Shown: positions 46,459 to 55,584, counted from the stretch's first letter. The stretch: 64,000 bases of DNA from Algibacter_G agarivorans (GCF_039543245.1 NZ_BAABJJ010000012.1:167085-231084), one strand, 5' to 3'. The notes: a model not told the origin generated them from the letters alone. Numbers and translations: made by a program.

Positions 46459-46596
46459 ATGAACACCTTTATTCAAAATATATTAGTCTTTACGGCAATG
46501 GCTTTTGCCATTACTTTTTTGGTTAAAAAATTCTTCTGGAAAAAGTCAAAACCCAAAAAAGCTTGTGGTGGCGATGATGGCTGTGGGTGTCATTAA
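46459..46596 (+). CDS. FeoB-associated Cys-rich membrane protein
   Basis: A 45-aa protein: a single TM (about 4-22, NILVFTAMAFAITFLV), a basic stretch KKFFWKKSKPKK, then the Cys-rich end ACGGDDGCGCH. This is the layout of the FeoB-associated Cys-rich proteins (FeoC-like position), thought to bind or pass iron to FeoB. It lies 64 bp after feoB with a repeat hairpin between. Too short for many gene finders, but the pattern is clear. Confidence 0.85.
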   Translation: MNTFIQNILVFTAMAFAITFLVKKFFWKKSKPKKACGGDDGCGCH

Positions 46597-46643
46597 ACCG
46601 CATTTTTTTTTATATTTGGTCACACCAAACCAACCCACGCAAA

Positions 46644-47534
46644 ATGAAAAATAAATTAGGCTTTGTTATTCTATTAATTACTGTAATTAGTACCAACTGC
46701 TTTTCTCAAAAGAAGAAAAAACCAATTGAATTATTAGATAAAGAACTTAGCCATTTTGATATTTGGTTAAGTATTCCTCATCCATCTGTTACTAATCTTC
46801 CAGAAAAAACTTATCAATCTGACAAAATGAATTCTGGAGCCCCAATAGGTTTAAATAACAACCTAAAAAACGTATTTTCTATAATTGAAGAAAATGGTGA
46901 GCCTATTTTAAAAATTACAGGCGAAATTTTTGGTTGTATCTCTAGCAAAGAAGAATATGAAAATTACCATTTAAGCGTGATGTTTAAATGGGGAGACAAA
47001 AAATGGGAGCCTAGACTAGATCAAAAAAGGGATAGCGGTATATTATACCATTGCTATGGAGAGCATGGGAGTTTTTGGAATACTTGGAAAACATGCTTAG
47101 AATACCAAGTACAAGAAAGTGATTTGGGTGATTTTATTCCCTTAGGAGGTAATAGCTTAATCCCAAAAGTAGGTTCTCCCATTGTAGATATTCGAGGTGA
47201 TTTTAAAGACGAAAAGAAATTCGACCCAACCTCTGAAGCTTACTCAATTGGTAAAGGATACATTCAAGCAGCCTCTGAACACGATGCGCCTCATGGTGAT
47301 TGGAACCTTTTAGAAATTTATGTTTTAGGTAATAATGCTGTCCATATTGTAAATGGTCATATTGTTATGGTTGTTGAAAATGCTAAAAAACATGATGGCA
47401 CTATATTAAATAAAGGAGAAATTCAAATTCAATCTGAAGCTGCAGAATGTTATTACAAGCAATTGGTACTAACCCCTATAAAGAAGTTTCCAAAATTTAT
47501 AAAAAAACAAGTACGGTTTAAGTCAAAAAAATAA
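46644..47534 (+). CDS. secreted DUF1080 (3-keto-disaccharide hydrolase-like) protein
   Basis: A 296-aa protein; the ATG at 46644 gives a signal peptide (about 1-19, ending CFSQ), while an upstream start at 46587 lies inside the preceding Cys-rich gene. The body has the DUF1080 concanavalin-like fold: YENYHLSVMFKWG, SGILYHCYGEHGSFW, CLEYQVQESDLGDF, and GDWNLLEIYVLGNNAVHIVN. Members act on glycosides, often 3-keto sugars; the substrate is unknown here. Ends at a strong terminator. Confidence 0.85.
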   Translation: MKNKLGFVILLITVISTNCFSQKKKKPIELLDKELSHFDIWLSIPHPSVTNLPEKTYQSDKMNSGAPIGLNNNLKNVFSIIEENGEPILKITGEIFGCISSKEEYENYHLSVMFKWGDKKWEPRLDQKRDSGILYHCYGEHGSFWNTWKTCLEYQVQESDLGDFIPLGGNSLIPKVGSPIVDIRGDFKDEKKFDPTSEAYSIGKGYIQAASEHDAPHGDWNLLEIYVLGNNAVHIVNGHIVMVVENAKKHDGTILNKGEIQIQSEAAECYYKQLVLTPIKKFPKFIKKQVRFKSKK

Positions 47535-47564
47535 TCCAATCCGCATTTACTTTTCTTGAAAATT

Positions 47565-47615
47565 AAAAACAAGAAATCCTCTTTAATACCAAAAAGTTGG
47601 ATTTCTTGTTTTTTT
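47565..47615 (+). terminator. Rho-independent terminator after DUF1080 gene
   Basis: Arms AAAAACAAGAAATCC (47565-47579) and GGATTTCTTGTTTTT (47599-47613) around a 19-nt loop, then T. Confidence 0.88.
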
Positions 47616-47618
47616 AGT

Positions 47619-47626
47619 TACATTTG
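47619..47626 (+). promoter_or_regulatory. -7 box of the metal-regulator gene
   Basis: TACATTTG fits TAnnTTTG and lies 44 bp before the start of the DtxR/MntR-type gene; transcription would start near 47633. Confidence 0.5.
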
Positions 47627-47633
47627 CAAAATA

Positions 47634-47649
47634 TTTAAGCTTACTTAAA
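47634..47649. promoter_or_regulatory. candidate DtxR/MntR operator
   Basis: TTTAAG-CTTA-CTTAAA, a 6-4-6 palindrome, lies at the expected transcription start of the regulator gene. Shape and location fit autoregulation by a DtxR-family dimer. Not proven. Confidence 0.4.
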
Positions 47650-47670
47650 AATATTTTAAAGCAAACACAA

Positions 47671-48330
47671 ATGTCAGTAGCTATTGAAAATTTTGTAAAG
47701 GCTATTTACAAAAACGGAAAACGTGATAATAACGATACCAAACCTGGTAATATCGCGAAGGAATTAGGTATTTCTAACGCCGCTGCTACAGATATGGCTA
47801 AAAAACTGGCTGTAAAAGATTTACTGCATTACCAAAAATACCAAAAACTTAAGCTTACTGAAAAAGGCACTAAAATGGCACTTACCGTGGTGCGTAAACA
47901 TCGGCTTTGGGAATCCTTATTGTTTAAATTGTTCGATATGTCTTTGCACGATATTCATCGCGAAGCAGAATTACTAGAACATCAAACCTCCGATTTACTT
48001 GCTAATAAAATAAGTGAGTATCTAGGAAACCCAAAATTTGACCCACACGGTGACCCTATTCCAAATGCTGACGGAGAAATAACCACAACGGATACCTCTA
48101 TAACACTGTCTCAAACTTCAGAAGGTAAAACCTATATCATTTCTCGATTAATGAGCGATGATAAAGAATTCTTTGATTTCTGTGCACAACACGGATTGAA
48201 ATATGGAAATACCGTTTTGGTTTCAAAACAATTCACTAAAAATAAAATGACTCAAATTTCAATAAACAATAACACCATCCTTCTAAATGAAGATTTCACC
48301 TCAATTATATATGTCAATGAAACAAATTAA
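47671..48330 (+). CDS. DtxR/MntR-type metal-dependent transcriptional regulator
   Basis: A 219-aa regulator. Winged helix 1-65 (NIAKELGISNAAATDMAKKL); metal-binding and dimerisation domain ~68-140 with the conserved acidic/His positions (RHRLWESLLFKLFDM; HDIHREAELLEHQTSDLL; KFDPHGDPIPN); and a C-terminal FeoA/SH3-like domain (~145-219). It heads the operon of a TroA-type importer, so it most likely senses Mn(II) (or Fe/Zn) and represses that uptake. Its end overlaps the next gene by 14 bp. Confidence 0.92.
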   Translation: MSVAIENFVKAIYKNGKRDNNDTKPGNIAKELGISNAAATDMAKKLAVKDLLHYQKYQKLKLTEKGTKMALTVVRKHRLWESLLFKLFDMSLHDIHREAELLEHQTSDLLANKISEYLGNPKFDPHGDPIPNADGEITTTDTSITLSQTSEGKTYIISRLMSDDKEFFDFCAQHGLKYGNTVLVSKQFTKNKMTQISINNNTILLNEDFTSIIYVNETN

Positions 48331-49108
48331 ATTAATAACATTAGCAATAGTTCTAAACAGCTCTTTTTCTTCCTTTTCACAAGAAGAAAACACCCCTTTA
48401 GGGGCACTAATAACAGATAGACCCGATGCTACCGAATCTCCATCAACCATTCCGGTAGGCTATATACAAGTAGAAACAGGGGCTTTTTACGAAAGCTTCG
48501 AAGAAAATAATATTAAGAACGATACCTACACATTCAACACTACGCTTGTTAGATTAGGATTATTAGATAATTTAGAATTGCGCTTAGGCTGGGATTTTGT
48601 AGAACATAAAATTAATGGATTTGATAATATTTCCAGTGGTTTTAATCCCCTTTTATTAGGTGCAAAAATTGCGATTTCAGAAGAAAAAGGATGTTTTCCA
48701 GAAATAGGTTTTTTAGGGCATTTATATTTACCATTTACAGCAGGAAAAGATTACAAGCCAGAAACAACAGGTGTCGATTTTCGATTTTCGTTTGCACATA
48801 CATTAAGCGAAAATTCCAGTTTATCGTACAATTTAGGAGCGCAATGGGGCGATGATTCTCCTGAAGCAGCATACGTTTATACTATAGCCTACGGCTTAGG
48901 CTTAACCGCTAAACTTAGTGCTTACGCAGAGTTATATGGCGATTTACCAGAAAACAACAAAGCCAACCACCTTTGGGATGCGGGACTTACTTATTTAATT
49001 TCAGATAATGTACAGTTAGATGCTACAGTAGGATCCAGTATAACCAAAGGACAAGATATTTTATTAAGCGGAGGCGTTAGCTTCAGATTACCTACTAAAA
49101 AGCATTAA
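48317..49108 (+). CDS. outer-membrane transporter-like beta-barrel protein
   Basis: A 263-aa protein with signal peptide MKQIKLITLAIVLNSSFSSF cut near SQEE. The ATG at 48317 is chosen over 48287 and 48311, which start too deep in the regulator gene. LITDRPDATESPSTIPVGY and the alternating barrel strands match the MetA-pathway/transporter outer-membrane family. Placed between the regulator and the metal-binding lipoprotein gene, it could be an outer-membrane entry for the same metal. Confidence 0.8.
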   Translation: MKQIKLITLAIVLNSSFSSFSQEENTPLGALITDRPDATESPSTIPVGYIQVETGAFYESFEENNIKNDTYTFNTTLVRLGLLDNLELRLGWDFVEHKINGFDNISSGFNPLLLGAKIAISEEKGCFPEIGFLGHLYLPFTAGKDYKPETTGVDFRFSFAHTLSENSSLSYNLGAQWGDDSPEAAYVYTIAYGLGLTAKLSAYAELYGDLPENNKANHLWDAGLTYLISDNVQLDATVGSSITKGQDILLSGGVSFRLPTKKH

Positions 49109-49109
49109 A

Positions 49110-50015
49110 ATGAAAAAAGGCACAATTATATTATTACTATCTGTCATTTTTGTCAGCTGTAAAACCGAAAAAAAAGCTAACGATACACTAAACGTTGTTA
49201 CCACAACCTCCATGATAACCGATTTGGTTAAAAACATTGGAGGCGAGCATATCAATTTACAAGGGTTGATGGGCAGTGGTGTAGACCCACATTTATACAA
49301 AGCTAGTGAAGGCGATGTGTCCAAACTTTCAAATGCCGACATTATTTTTTACAACGGTTTACATTTAGAAGGCAAATTAGTGGAAGTTTTTGAAAAAATG
49401 AAAAACATCAAAACCATTGCCATTGCTAATGCCTTAGACGAAAGCACATTGATAGGTTCAGAATATTTCGCATCAAATTACGACCCACACATTTGGTTTA
49501 ACGTAGATTATTGGATGCAAGCCACACGGTTTGTTGTCAAAAAACTTTCTGAGGCTATACCAGAACAAAAAGTGGCTTTTGAAGCCAATGGCGCAAATTA
49601 TATTAAGCAATTAGAAAGCTTAAAAACAACCTTAACCTCAACTATTCAGGTACTTCCAAAAGAAAAACGTGTATTGGTAACCGCTCACGATGCGTTTAAC
49701 TATTTTGGGAAAGCGTTCGATTTTGAAGTCGTTGGGCTACAAGGTCTATCAACAGCAACCGAAGCCGGCGTTCAAGATGTTCAAAAATTGTCTGCATTTA
49801 TCATTGAAAAGCATGTGAAAGCTATTTTTATAGAAAGCTCAGTACCAAAACGCACCATAGAGGCGTTGCGGGCCGCCGTAAATTCCAAAGGCCACAATGT
49901 TACCATTGGTGGTTCGTTGTATTCTGATGCGCTAGGAAATGCAGAAACTATCGAAGGTACCTATATAGGCATGTTTGAGTATAATGTGAACACTATTGTA
50001 AATGCACTTAAATAA
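49110..50015 (+). CDS. metal ABC transporter substrate-binding lipoprotein (TroA/MntA type)
   Basis: A 301-aa cluster A-I binding protein. Lipobox FVSC gives C17. Likely metal ligands are the histidine in GVDPHLYK, the one in YDPHIWFN, then acidic residues in the C-terminal lobe (FIESSVPKRT; GSLYSDALG). VVTTTSMITDLVKNIGGEHI is the usual N-terminal block. No His-rich loop of the ZnuA kind is seen, which favours Mn(II) or Fe(II). It captures the metal in the periplasm for the permeases encoded further on. Confidence 0.93.
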   Translation: MKKGTIILLLSVIFVSCKTEKKANDTLNVVTTTSMITDLVKNIGGEHINLQGLMGSGVDPHLYKASEGDVSKLSNADIIFYNGLHLEGKLVEVFEKMKNIKTIAIANALDESTLIGSEYFASNYDPHIWFNVDYWMQATRFVVKKLSEAIPEQKVAFEANGANYIKQLESLKTTLTSTIQVLPKEKRVLVTAHDAFNYFGKAFDFEVVGLQGLSTATEAGVQDVQKLSAFIIEKHVKAIFIESSVPKRTIEALRAAVNSKGHNVTIGGSLYSDALGNAETIEGTYIGMFEYNVNTIVNALK

Positions 50016-50304
50016 GTTTGTAGTATTAAGTTGACAGTACTTACTCGAATGGTAAAAAAATGTAAGTATAAAAAGAATTATTAGAAGCTATTTCCTGCTA
50101 TCCACTGTATCTTTTCTTGTGCTGAACGCGTTTCAGTATCACATCAAGTTAAGTACAACTAGTAAAATTCAGTTTTCACTAATAACATCAGAGTAGCACA
50201 AAAAAAGGATGCCGCTTCTATCAGGGCTAGATTATCAGTAAAGTTCAGTAATAAACGCTAATTTTATTTTATTTTTATAAATTAATAGACCAAAAGAACA
50301 TCAA
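50016..50304. other. gap within the metal importer locus
   Basis: No ORF seen. It includes TGTGCTGAACGCGTTTCAG, a relative of the repeat at 16209-16233, suggesting that repeat insertion split the metal operon here. Confidence 0.45.
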
Positions 50305-51102
50305 GTGAAGGAGCATATAAATAAAAAAGAAGTTCCTGCCAAAGTTCCTCTTGAGCAGGGTCGAAAGGCAGGACGAATAGCAGTACAAATAGACGATTTA
50401 ACTGTAGCTTACAACTACAAACCTGTACTTTGGGATATCGATTTAGAAATCCCTGAAGGTGTTCTAATGGCCATTGTAGGGCCAAACGGCGCAGGAAAAT
50501 CTACGCTTATTAAATCCATTTTAGGTATTTTAAAACCCATTGCGGGCAGTGTATCTATTTATGGTAAATCTTATGACAAACAACGTTCCTTAGTGGCTTA
50601 TGTACCACAAAAAGGAAGTGTGGACTGGGATTTTCCAACCACCGCTTTAGATGTTGTAATGATGGGAACTTACGGAAGTTTAGGCTGGATAAAACGTCCT
50701 GGACAAAAAGAAAAAAAGGCAGCTCTTGAAGCTCTCGAAAAAGTAGGCATGCTTCCTTTTAAAAACAGGCAAATAAGTCAGCTTTCAGGCGGGCAGCAAC
50801 AACGTATTTTCTTAGCGCGTGCCTTAGTACAAAATGCTTCTATTTATTTTATGGACGAACCCTTTCAAGGGGTTGATGCTACCACCGAAATTGCAATTAT
50901 TAACATTTTAAAAGAATTACGAAAAGCAGGAAAAACAGTAATTGTTGTGCATCACGATTTACAAACGGTTCCAGAATATTTTGACTGGGTAACCTTTTTA
51001 AACGTTAAAAAAATAGCCACGGGTCCAGTTAAAGATATCTTCAATGATGATAATTTAACAAAAACTTACGGTATTAATTATAAAGTAAGTATTCAGGAGT
51101 AA
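50305..51102 (+). CDS. metal ABC transporter ATPase
   Basis: A 265-aa ATPase: Walker A VGPNGAGKST, signature LSGGQQQR, Walker B IYFMDEP, and the metal-family VPQKGSVDWDFPTTALDVVM. The only available start is a GTG at 50305. Residues ~10-24 (PAKVPLEQGRKAGR) are encoded by a dispersed repeat (CTCTTGAGCAGGGTCGAAAG), and the conserved protein begins at VQIDDLTVAY, so the native start has probably been replaced. Energises the two permeases at 52785 and 53968. Confidence 0.92.
   Translation: MKEHINKKEVPAKVPLEQGRKAGRIAVQIDDLTVAYNYKPVLWDIDLEIPEGVLMAIVGPNGAGKSTLIKSILGILKPIAGSVSIYGKSYDKQRSLVAYVPQKGSVDWDFPTTALDVVMMGTYGSLGWIKRPGQKEKKAALEALEKVGMLPFKNRQISQLSGGQQQRIFLARALVQNASIYFMDEPFQGVDATTEIAIINILKELRKAGKTVIVVHHDLQTVPEYFDWVTFLNVKKIATGPVKDIFNDDNLTKTYGINYKVSIQE
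50350..50368. repeat. dispersed repeat inside the ABC ATPase start region
   Basis: CTTGAGCAGGGTCGAAAGG is the reverse complement of the CCTTTCGACTGCGCTCAAG repeat family (8811, 55565), here translated in frame. Confidence 0.6.
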
Positions 51103-51228
51103 AAAAGTTTGCAGTATTCGGTCGGAGTAAACAGCGCTTAGGCTTATGAAAAAAAACGCTTTCCGAGGACGAAGGAAGTGGGAATCTTTCAAAAATAAAA
51201 TGCAACATATTGCTTAATAAACAGACAA

Positions 51229-52845
51229 ATGAAAAGCAAAATTTACATAAAACATTGGTTGGCAGTAAAGCCCCAAAACTATAGTGGAAAAACAGATTTA
51301 TATTATCTTAAAGTCGCTAATAAGATCAACACTAATTTTATCCCATCTTCCGAATTTATGCTTTCCCAATTTATTGAAAAGGAGGACATCTTTTTGTTAT
51401 GCTGTTTCATAACCTCTTATTTCGAAGACATCATATCTCAAACCAATATATGGAGAAGCTTTAAACTAATGCACAATAAGCTCTATAGCAAAAAACTTCC
51501 ATTTTATAGTATTGATGAAGACTATGAAGATGATGAGATTAATTTTGAAGATGTTGCATTCTTAACATGGTATTTTCTAAATACCATTCAGCAAGAAAAA
51601 TTCATTAACCCTTACAATGATTTTATATTTGACATTGCAACAACTTCCATGCAAGTCCTTGAAGAAGAATATGAATATGCTCCAGAAAACAATACATTAA
51701 AAAACTTATATAATTTTGAAAACATTGCGGGTGATTTTTATAATTCCAGAGCATTTATACAGTTTGTTTTCTTCGAATCTTATTTGTTCTTTCCAGATGT
51801 AAAACAAGGATTTAACAATGATATTTTAGATGCTTTGGAAGACACCAAAGCAGACGAAGACAATCCCAATTTGCTAATGAGTTATGTGCGTGAAATAACA
51901 GAACATTTCACTTTTAACAAAAACAGCTCGCTTTTGGCACTAAAAGCCAAAGATTGGACAAAAGAACTCTTAGGGGAATCCCATAATAGTTACGATGATA
52001 TTTCAAGTATATCAGAAAAAATTTCAGGATTATTTTTATACAAAAAACAAAATACCACTTCGGTTTCCTTAGAGCATATTGCCTCTGGTATGTCTTTTGA
52101 AATGACAAAAAAATCATTTGAACATTATGATGATTTAGAAGAAGATGAAATTCTCTATATTGGATTGGTTAAATATAAAAACGAATGGTGGTTTTCTGGT
52201 AATTTTTCAGCACAAGATTTTGATGCTGATCTTATATTGGATCAAAAAAATTCTGCAGATGCAAGGTCTCAAGTTAATTTTTTACATGACCAATCAGAAA
52301 TCCAAAACATACTTGTCAAACAAGAAAAAGCATTTTTGGAATTTAATAACCAATCGCCTATAGCATACATGAACTCAAAGCATGTTGAAGGTTTTTCTAA
52401 TAGTTTCATGGATTATTACAACGATTCGCTTAGTTTATCAGCCAAGGAACAAAAAGAAGCCAAACAGCGGGCAAAGAATGATGGTTATTTTGGTGCTGAT
52501 AATCCTTTTGAAGATTTCAATTTAGAAGACGACCAAGCCATTGTTTTTTTCAATCCAAAAAAAGGAATAGAAATTTATTTTGATGTCATCAACGCCTTCC
52601 CAGATGAAAACAATCCGTTTTTCGAACATGAAAGTGATGATGATATTATGCACTTGTTAATATCTCCTCTTTATTCAACAGAGTTCGTTTATTATTTTAT
52701 AAACACCTTTAAAGACACCTTATTATTTTTTAAAAAAGAACCTTATAAGACATATTTAGAGGATATAGATTTTTTGCTTAGATTTTGGAAAAAAGACCTC
52801 TATTTCCCTCAATCAACATTAGTACTAACAGGAAAAAAGGACTAG
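51229..52845 (+). CDS. uncharacterised protein (538 aa), possibly DUF3843-like
   Basis: A soluble, acidic 538-aa protein without signal or TM segments. The N-terminus IYIKHWLAVKPQNYSGKTDL with YYLKVANKIN resembles a Bacteroidetes-only family that I recall as DUF3843; this is unverified. The C-terminal half has clusters of Asp/Glu (NPFEDFNLEDDQAI, HESDDDI). It lies between the ATPase and permease genes and its 3' end overlaps the permease frame by 61 bp. Whether it has a role in metal import is unknown. Confidence 0.75.
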   Translation: MKSKIYIKHWLAVKPQNYSGKTDLYYLKVANKINTNFIPSSEFMLSQFIEKEDIFLLCCFITSYFEDIISQTNIWRSFKLMHNKLYSKKLPFYSIDEDYEDDEINFEDVAFLTWYFLNTIQQEKFINPYNDFIFDIATTSMQVLEEEYEYAPENNTLKNLYNFENIAGDFYNSRAFIQFVFFESYLFFPDVKQGFNNDILDALEDTKADEDNPNLLMSYVREITEHFTFNKNSSLLALKAKDWTKELLGESHNSYDDISSISEKISGLFLYKKQNTTSVSLEHIASGMSFEMTKKSFEHYDDLEEDEILYIGLVKYKNEWWFSGNFSAQDFDADLILDQKNSADARSQVNFLHDQSEIQNILVKQEKAFLEFNNQSPIAYMNSKHVEGFSNSFMDYYNDSLSLSAKEQKEAKQRAKNDGYFGADNPFEDFNLEDDQAIVFFNPKKGIEIYFDVINAFPDENNPFFEHESDDDIMHLLISPLYSTEFVYYFINTFKDTLLFFKKEPYKTYLEDIDFLLRFWKKDLYFPQSTLVLTGKKD

Positions 52846-53975
52846 CCATCGATTTAACAGAATACATACAACTTGTCTTTACAGACTACACGCTAAGAAC
52901 CATAACTCTAGGAACTGCAATTCTTGGAGCAGTAACTGGTATGTTAGGAAGTTTTGCTGTATTAAGAAAGCAAAGTTTGTTGGGCGATGCCATTTCACAT
53001 GCTGCATTACCGGGCATTGCCATTGCCTTTTTAATTACAGGCGCAAAAGACAGTAATGTATTGTTATTGGGCGCACTAGTCAGCGGACTTATTGGCACCT
53101 TCTGGATTAGAGGTATTATTAGTAAAACTCATTTAAAATCAGATACGGCATTAGGTTTAATATTGTCTTTGTTCTTTGGATTTGGGATGCTATTACTCAC
53201 ATTCATTCAAAAGCAACCTAACGCCAACCAAGCAGGATTAGATAAATATTTATTCGGACAAGCCGCTACTTTAGTGGAAAGTGATGTTTGGATGATGGCC
53301 ATCGTCACAGGCATTTGCCTTTTTGTACTTTTGCTTTTCTGGAAAGAATTTAAGATACTTCTTTTTGATGCCGATTACACAAAAACCCTAGGTTTCAATA
53401 CCAAATTCATTGATGTTTTAATCACAACATTTATCGTTTTAGCTATAGTTTTAGGACTTCAAACGGTCGGTGTAGTTCTAATGAGTGCTATGTTATTAGC
53501 ACCAGCTGCCGCTGCAAGACAATGGACAAACGGTTTAGGAATCATGGTCTTTCTAGCAGCTATTTTTGGTGCTTTTTCTGGAGTTTTTGGAACGGCAATA
53601 AGTGCCAGTCAAAACAATTTATCAACAGGTCCGGTTATTGTCATTGTTGCAGGTGTTTTTGTGTTGTTTTCATTTATTTTTTCGCCAAGCCGTGGTTTAT
53701 TATTTAAACAAATTCGTTTTATAAAAAACCGTCGTGATTTAAAACTTCACAAAACATTGGCATTTATGCATCAAATCGCTAAGACACATGATAACATTTC
53801 ACATCCGCACACTATTAAAATTTTAAACAACTTTCAAGGTTATACAAAAAGCACTTTACAAAAATTGGTAAATAAAAATTATGTGGCTTTAGATGGCAAT
53901 ATGTGGAGCTTAACAGAAGAAGGCTATAAAACAGCTTCAAATTTGTACAACCAACAAACTGAAAACAATGAGTAA
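52785..53975 (+). CDS. metal ABC transporter permease 1 with C-terminal winged helix
   Basis: A 396-aa ABC-3 family permease. About eight TM segments fill 30-305; AVLRKQSLLGDAISHAALPG is the conserved cytosolic coupling region. Residues ~315-396 are an extra soluble domain (TLAFMHQIAKTHDNISHPHT; LQKLVNKNYVALDGNMWSLT) that reads as a winged helix like the DtxR N-terminal domain. The start is uncertain: TTG at 52785 lies inside the upstream gene and no ATG exists before DLTEYIQLVF. Overlaps permease 2 by 8 bp. Confidence 0.9.
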   Translation: MEKRPLFPSINISTNRKKGLAIDLTEYIQLVFTDYTLRTITLGTAILGAVTGMLGSFAVLRKQSLLGDAISHAALPGIAIAFLITGAKDSNVLLLGALVSGLIGTFWIRGIISKTHLKSDTALGLILSLFFGFGMLLLTFIQKQPNANQAGLDKYLFGQAATLVESDVWMMAIVTGICLFVLLLFWKEFKILLFDADYTKTLGFNTKFIDVLITTFIVLAIVLGLQTVGVVLMSAMLLAPAAAARQWTNGLGIMVFLAAIFGAFSGVFGTAISASQNNLSTGPVIVIVAGVFVLFSFIFSPSRGLLFKQIRFIKNRRDLKLHKTLAFMHQIAKTHDNISHPHTIKILNNFQGYTKSTLQKLVNKNYVALDGNMWSLTEEGYKTASNLYNQQTENNE

Positions 53976-55128
53976 CGCTCAAATTGAAATACAGCTTATT
54001 GCAAGTATCGTAGCTATTGCTTGCGCCATTCCAGGCACCTTTTTAGTGCTCAGAAAAATGGCCATGATTAGCGATGCTATTAGCCATTCCATTTTACCAG
54101 GGATTGTTGTTGGGTTCTTTATTACCCAAGATTTGAATTCGCCATTACTTATTTTACTAGCAGCGTTAACAGGCATTATTACTGTTGTTTTAGTTGAGTA
54201 CATTCAGAAAACAGGTCTAGTAAAAGAAGATACTGCCATTGGTTTAGTGTTCCCTATTTTGTTTAGTATTGGTGTTATTATGATAGCTAAGAACGCGAAC
54301 GACGTACATTTAGATGTTGATGCCGTTTTACTAGGCGAATTAGCTTTTGCTCCTTTTGATAGACTCATGATTTCAGGTATTGATGTGGGGCCAAAATCAT
54401 TGTGGGTAATTGGTAGTGTTTTAATGATAACAGTCGGGTTATTATTTTCTTTTTTCAAAGAATTAAAAGTCAGCACTTTTGATGCCGGTTTATCAGCTTC
54501 ATTAGGGTTTTCACCAGCAATCCTTCATTATGGTTTAATGACGGTTTCATCTGTGACCACCGTTGGCGCTTTTGATGCTGTAGGGGCTATTTTAGTTGTC
54601 GCTTTAATGATTGCACCAGCAGCTGCGGCTTACTTGATTACCAATAATTTAAAACACATGCTTCTTTATGCTATTTGTTTTGGTGTTTTTAGTGCCATTT
54701 CTGGGTACTGGTTAGCCCATTGGTTAGATGCTTCAATTGCAGGGTCAATTACAACTATGTTAGGACTACTGTTTTTAGCAGTTTACTTATTCGCACCAAG
54801 TAAAGGTGTTATAGCTGTGCTCTACAGAGAAAAACAACAACGTACCGAAGTATCTTTATTAACTTTTCTTCTTCATTTAAAAAATCATACTGAAGAACGA
54901 GAACGCCATGTTAACCATCTCAACGAGCATATTAATTGGCAAAAAATACGTTCAAAAACAGTGTTGGATTTAGCGCTTAAAAACAATATGATAAAGTTTG
55001 ATAAAAATATTGTGTCTTTAACTAAAAAAGGAAATAATTTCACTTCTCAAGCTATTAATTATATTATTACCAATGAAGACGCACAAATTGAAGATATGAA
55101 AGATGATTTCTTTTTATTTAGGGGGTAA
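53968..55128 (+). CDS. metal ABC transporter permease 2 with C-terminal winged helix
   Basis: A 386-aa ABC-3 family permease related to permease 1. About eight TM segments in 1-290, with LRKMAMISDAISHSILPGIV as the coupling region and GAFDAVGAILVVALMIAPAA in the membrane core. The C-terminal ~85 residues (TFLLHLKNHTEERERHVNHL; LDLALKNNMIKFDKNIVSLT) again look like a winged helix. With permease 1 it would form a heterodimer carrying two cytosolic regulator-like domains. Confidence 0.9.
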   Translation: MSNAQIEIQLIASIVAIACAIPGTFLVLRKMAMISDAISHSILPGIVVGFFITQDLNSPLLILLAALTGIITVVLVEYIQKTGLVKEDTAIGLVFPILFSIGVIMIAKNANDVHLDVDAVLLGELAFAPFDRLMISGIDVGPKSLWVIGSVLMITVGLLFSFFKELKVSTFDAGLSASLGFSPAILHYGLMTVSSVTTVGAFDAVGAILVVALMIAPAAAAYLITNNLKHMLLYAICFGVFSAISGYWLAHWLDASIAGSITTMLGLLFLAVYLFAPSKGVIAVLYREKQQRTEVSLLTFLLHLKNHTEERERHVNHLNEHINWQKIRSKTVLDLALKNNMIKFDKNIVSLTKKGNNFTSQAINYIITNEDAQIEDMKDDFFLFRG

Positions 55129-55140
55129 CACTAATAGACA

Positions 55141-55500
55141 ATGGCAAAACACAACGAACTCGGTAAAAAAGGCGAACAACTTGCAGTCGATTTTCTTTTA
55201 AAAAACGGTTACGATATTGTTGAACGCAATTACCGATTCGACAAAGCTGAAGTTGATATTATTGCCCAAAAAAAGGACATTCTTGCTATTATTGAAGTAA
55301 AAACACGATCAACTATTGATTTTGGAAATCCTGAAGACTTTGTAAAGCCAAAACAAATCCAACGTTTAGTAAAAGCGGTTGATGAATATGTAAATGTAAA
55401 CGAATTAGATGTTGAAGTACGCTTTGATATAATTGCCATTGTTAAAGAAGGCAAAGGCTTTAAAATTGAACATTTAGAGAATGCATTTTATCATTTCTAA
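55141..55500 (+). CDS. yraN: YraN family protein (UPF0102)
   Basis: A 119-aa protein with the restriction-endonuclease-like core of YraN: GKKGEQLAVDFLLKNGYDIV, then the acidic site in AEVDIIAQ and IIEVKTRS (D...ExK). Such proteins are often near recombination or ribosome genes; no activity is firmly proven. It lies 12 bp after permease 2 and is likely the last gene of that operon. Confidence 0.92.
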   Translation: MAKHNELGKKGEQLAVDFLLKNGYDIVERNYRFDKAEVDIIAQKKDILAIIEVKTRSTIDFGNPEDFVKPKQIQRLVKAVDEYVNVNELDVEVRFDIIAIVKEGKGFKIEHLENAFYHF

Positions 55501-55564
55501 AAGCATTTATCATGCTAATTTTGAAATAACTTCAGAAGACTAAAGAAACTTATATATTTTCAAG

Positions 55565-55584
55565 ACCTTTCGACTGCGCTCAAG
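55565..55584. repeat. dispersed repeat, CCTTTCGACTGCGCTCAAG type
   Basis: A clean copy of the family seen at 8811 and, reversed, at 50350, in the spacer between yraN and pth. The rest of 55501-55689 has no ORF. Confidence 0.65.
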
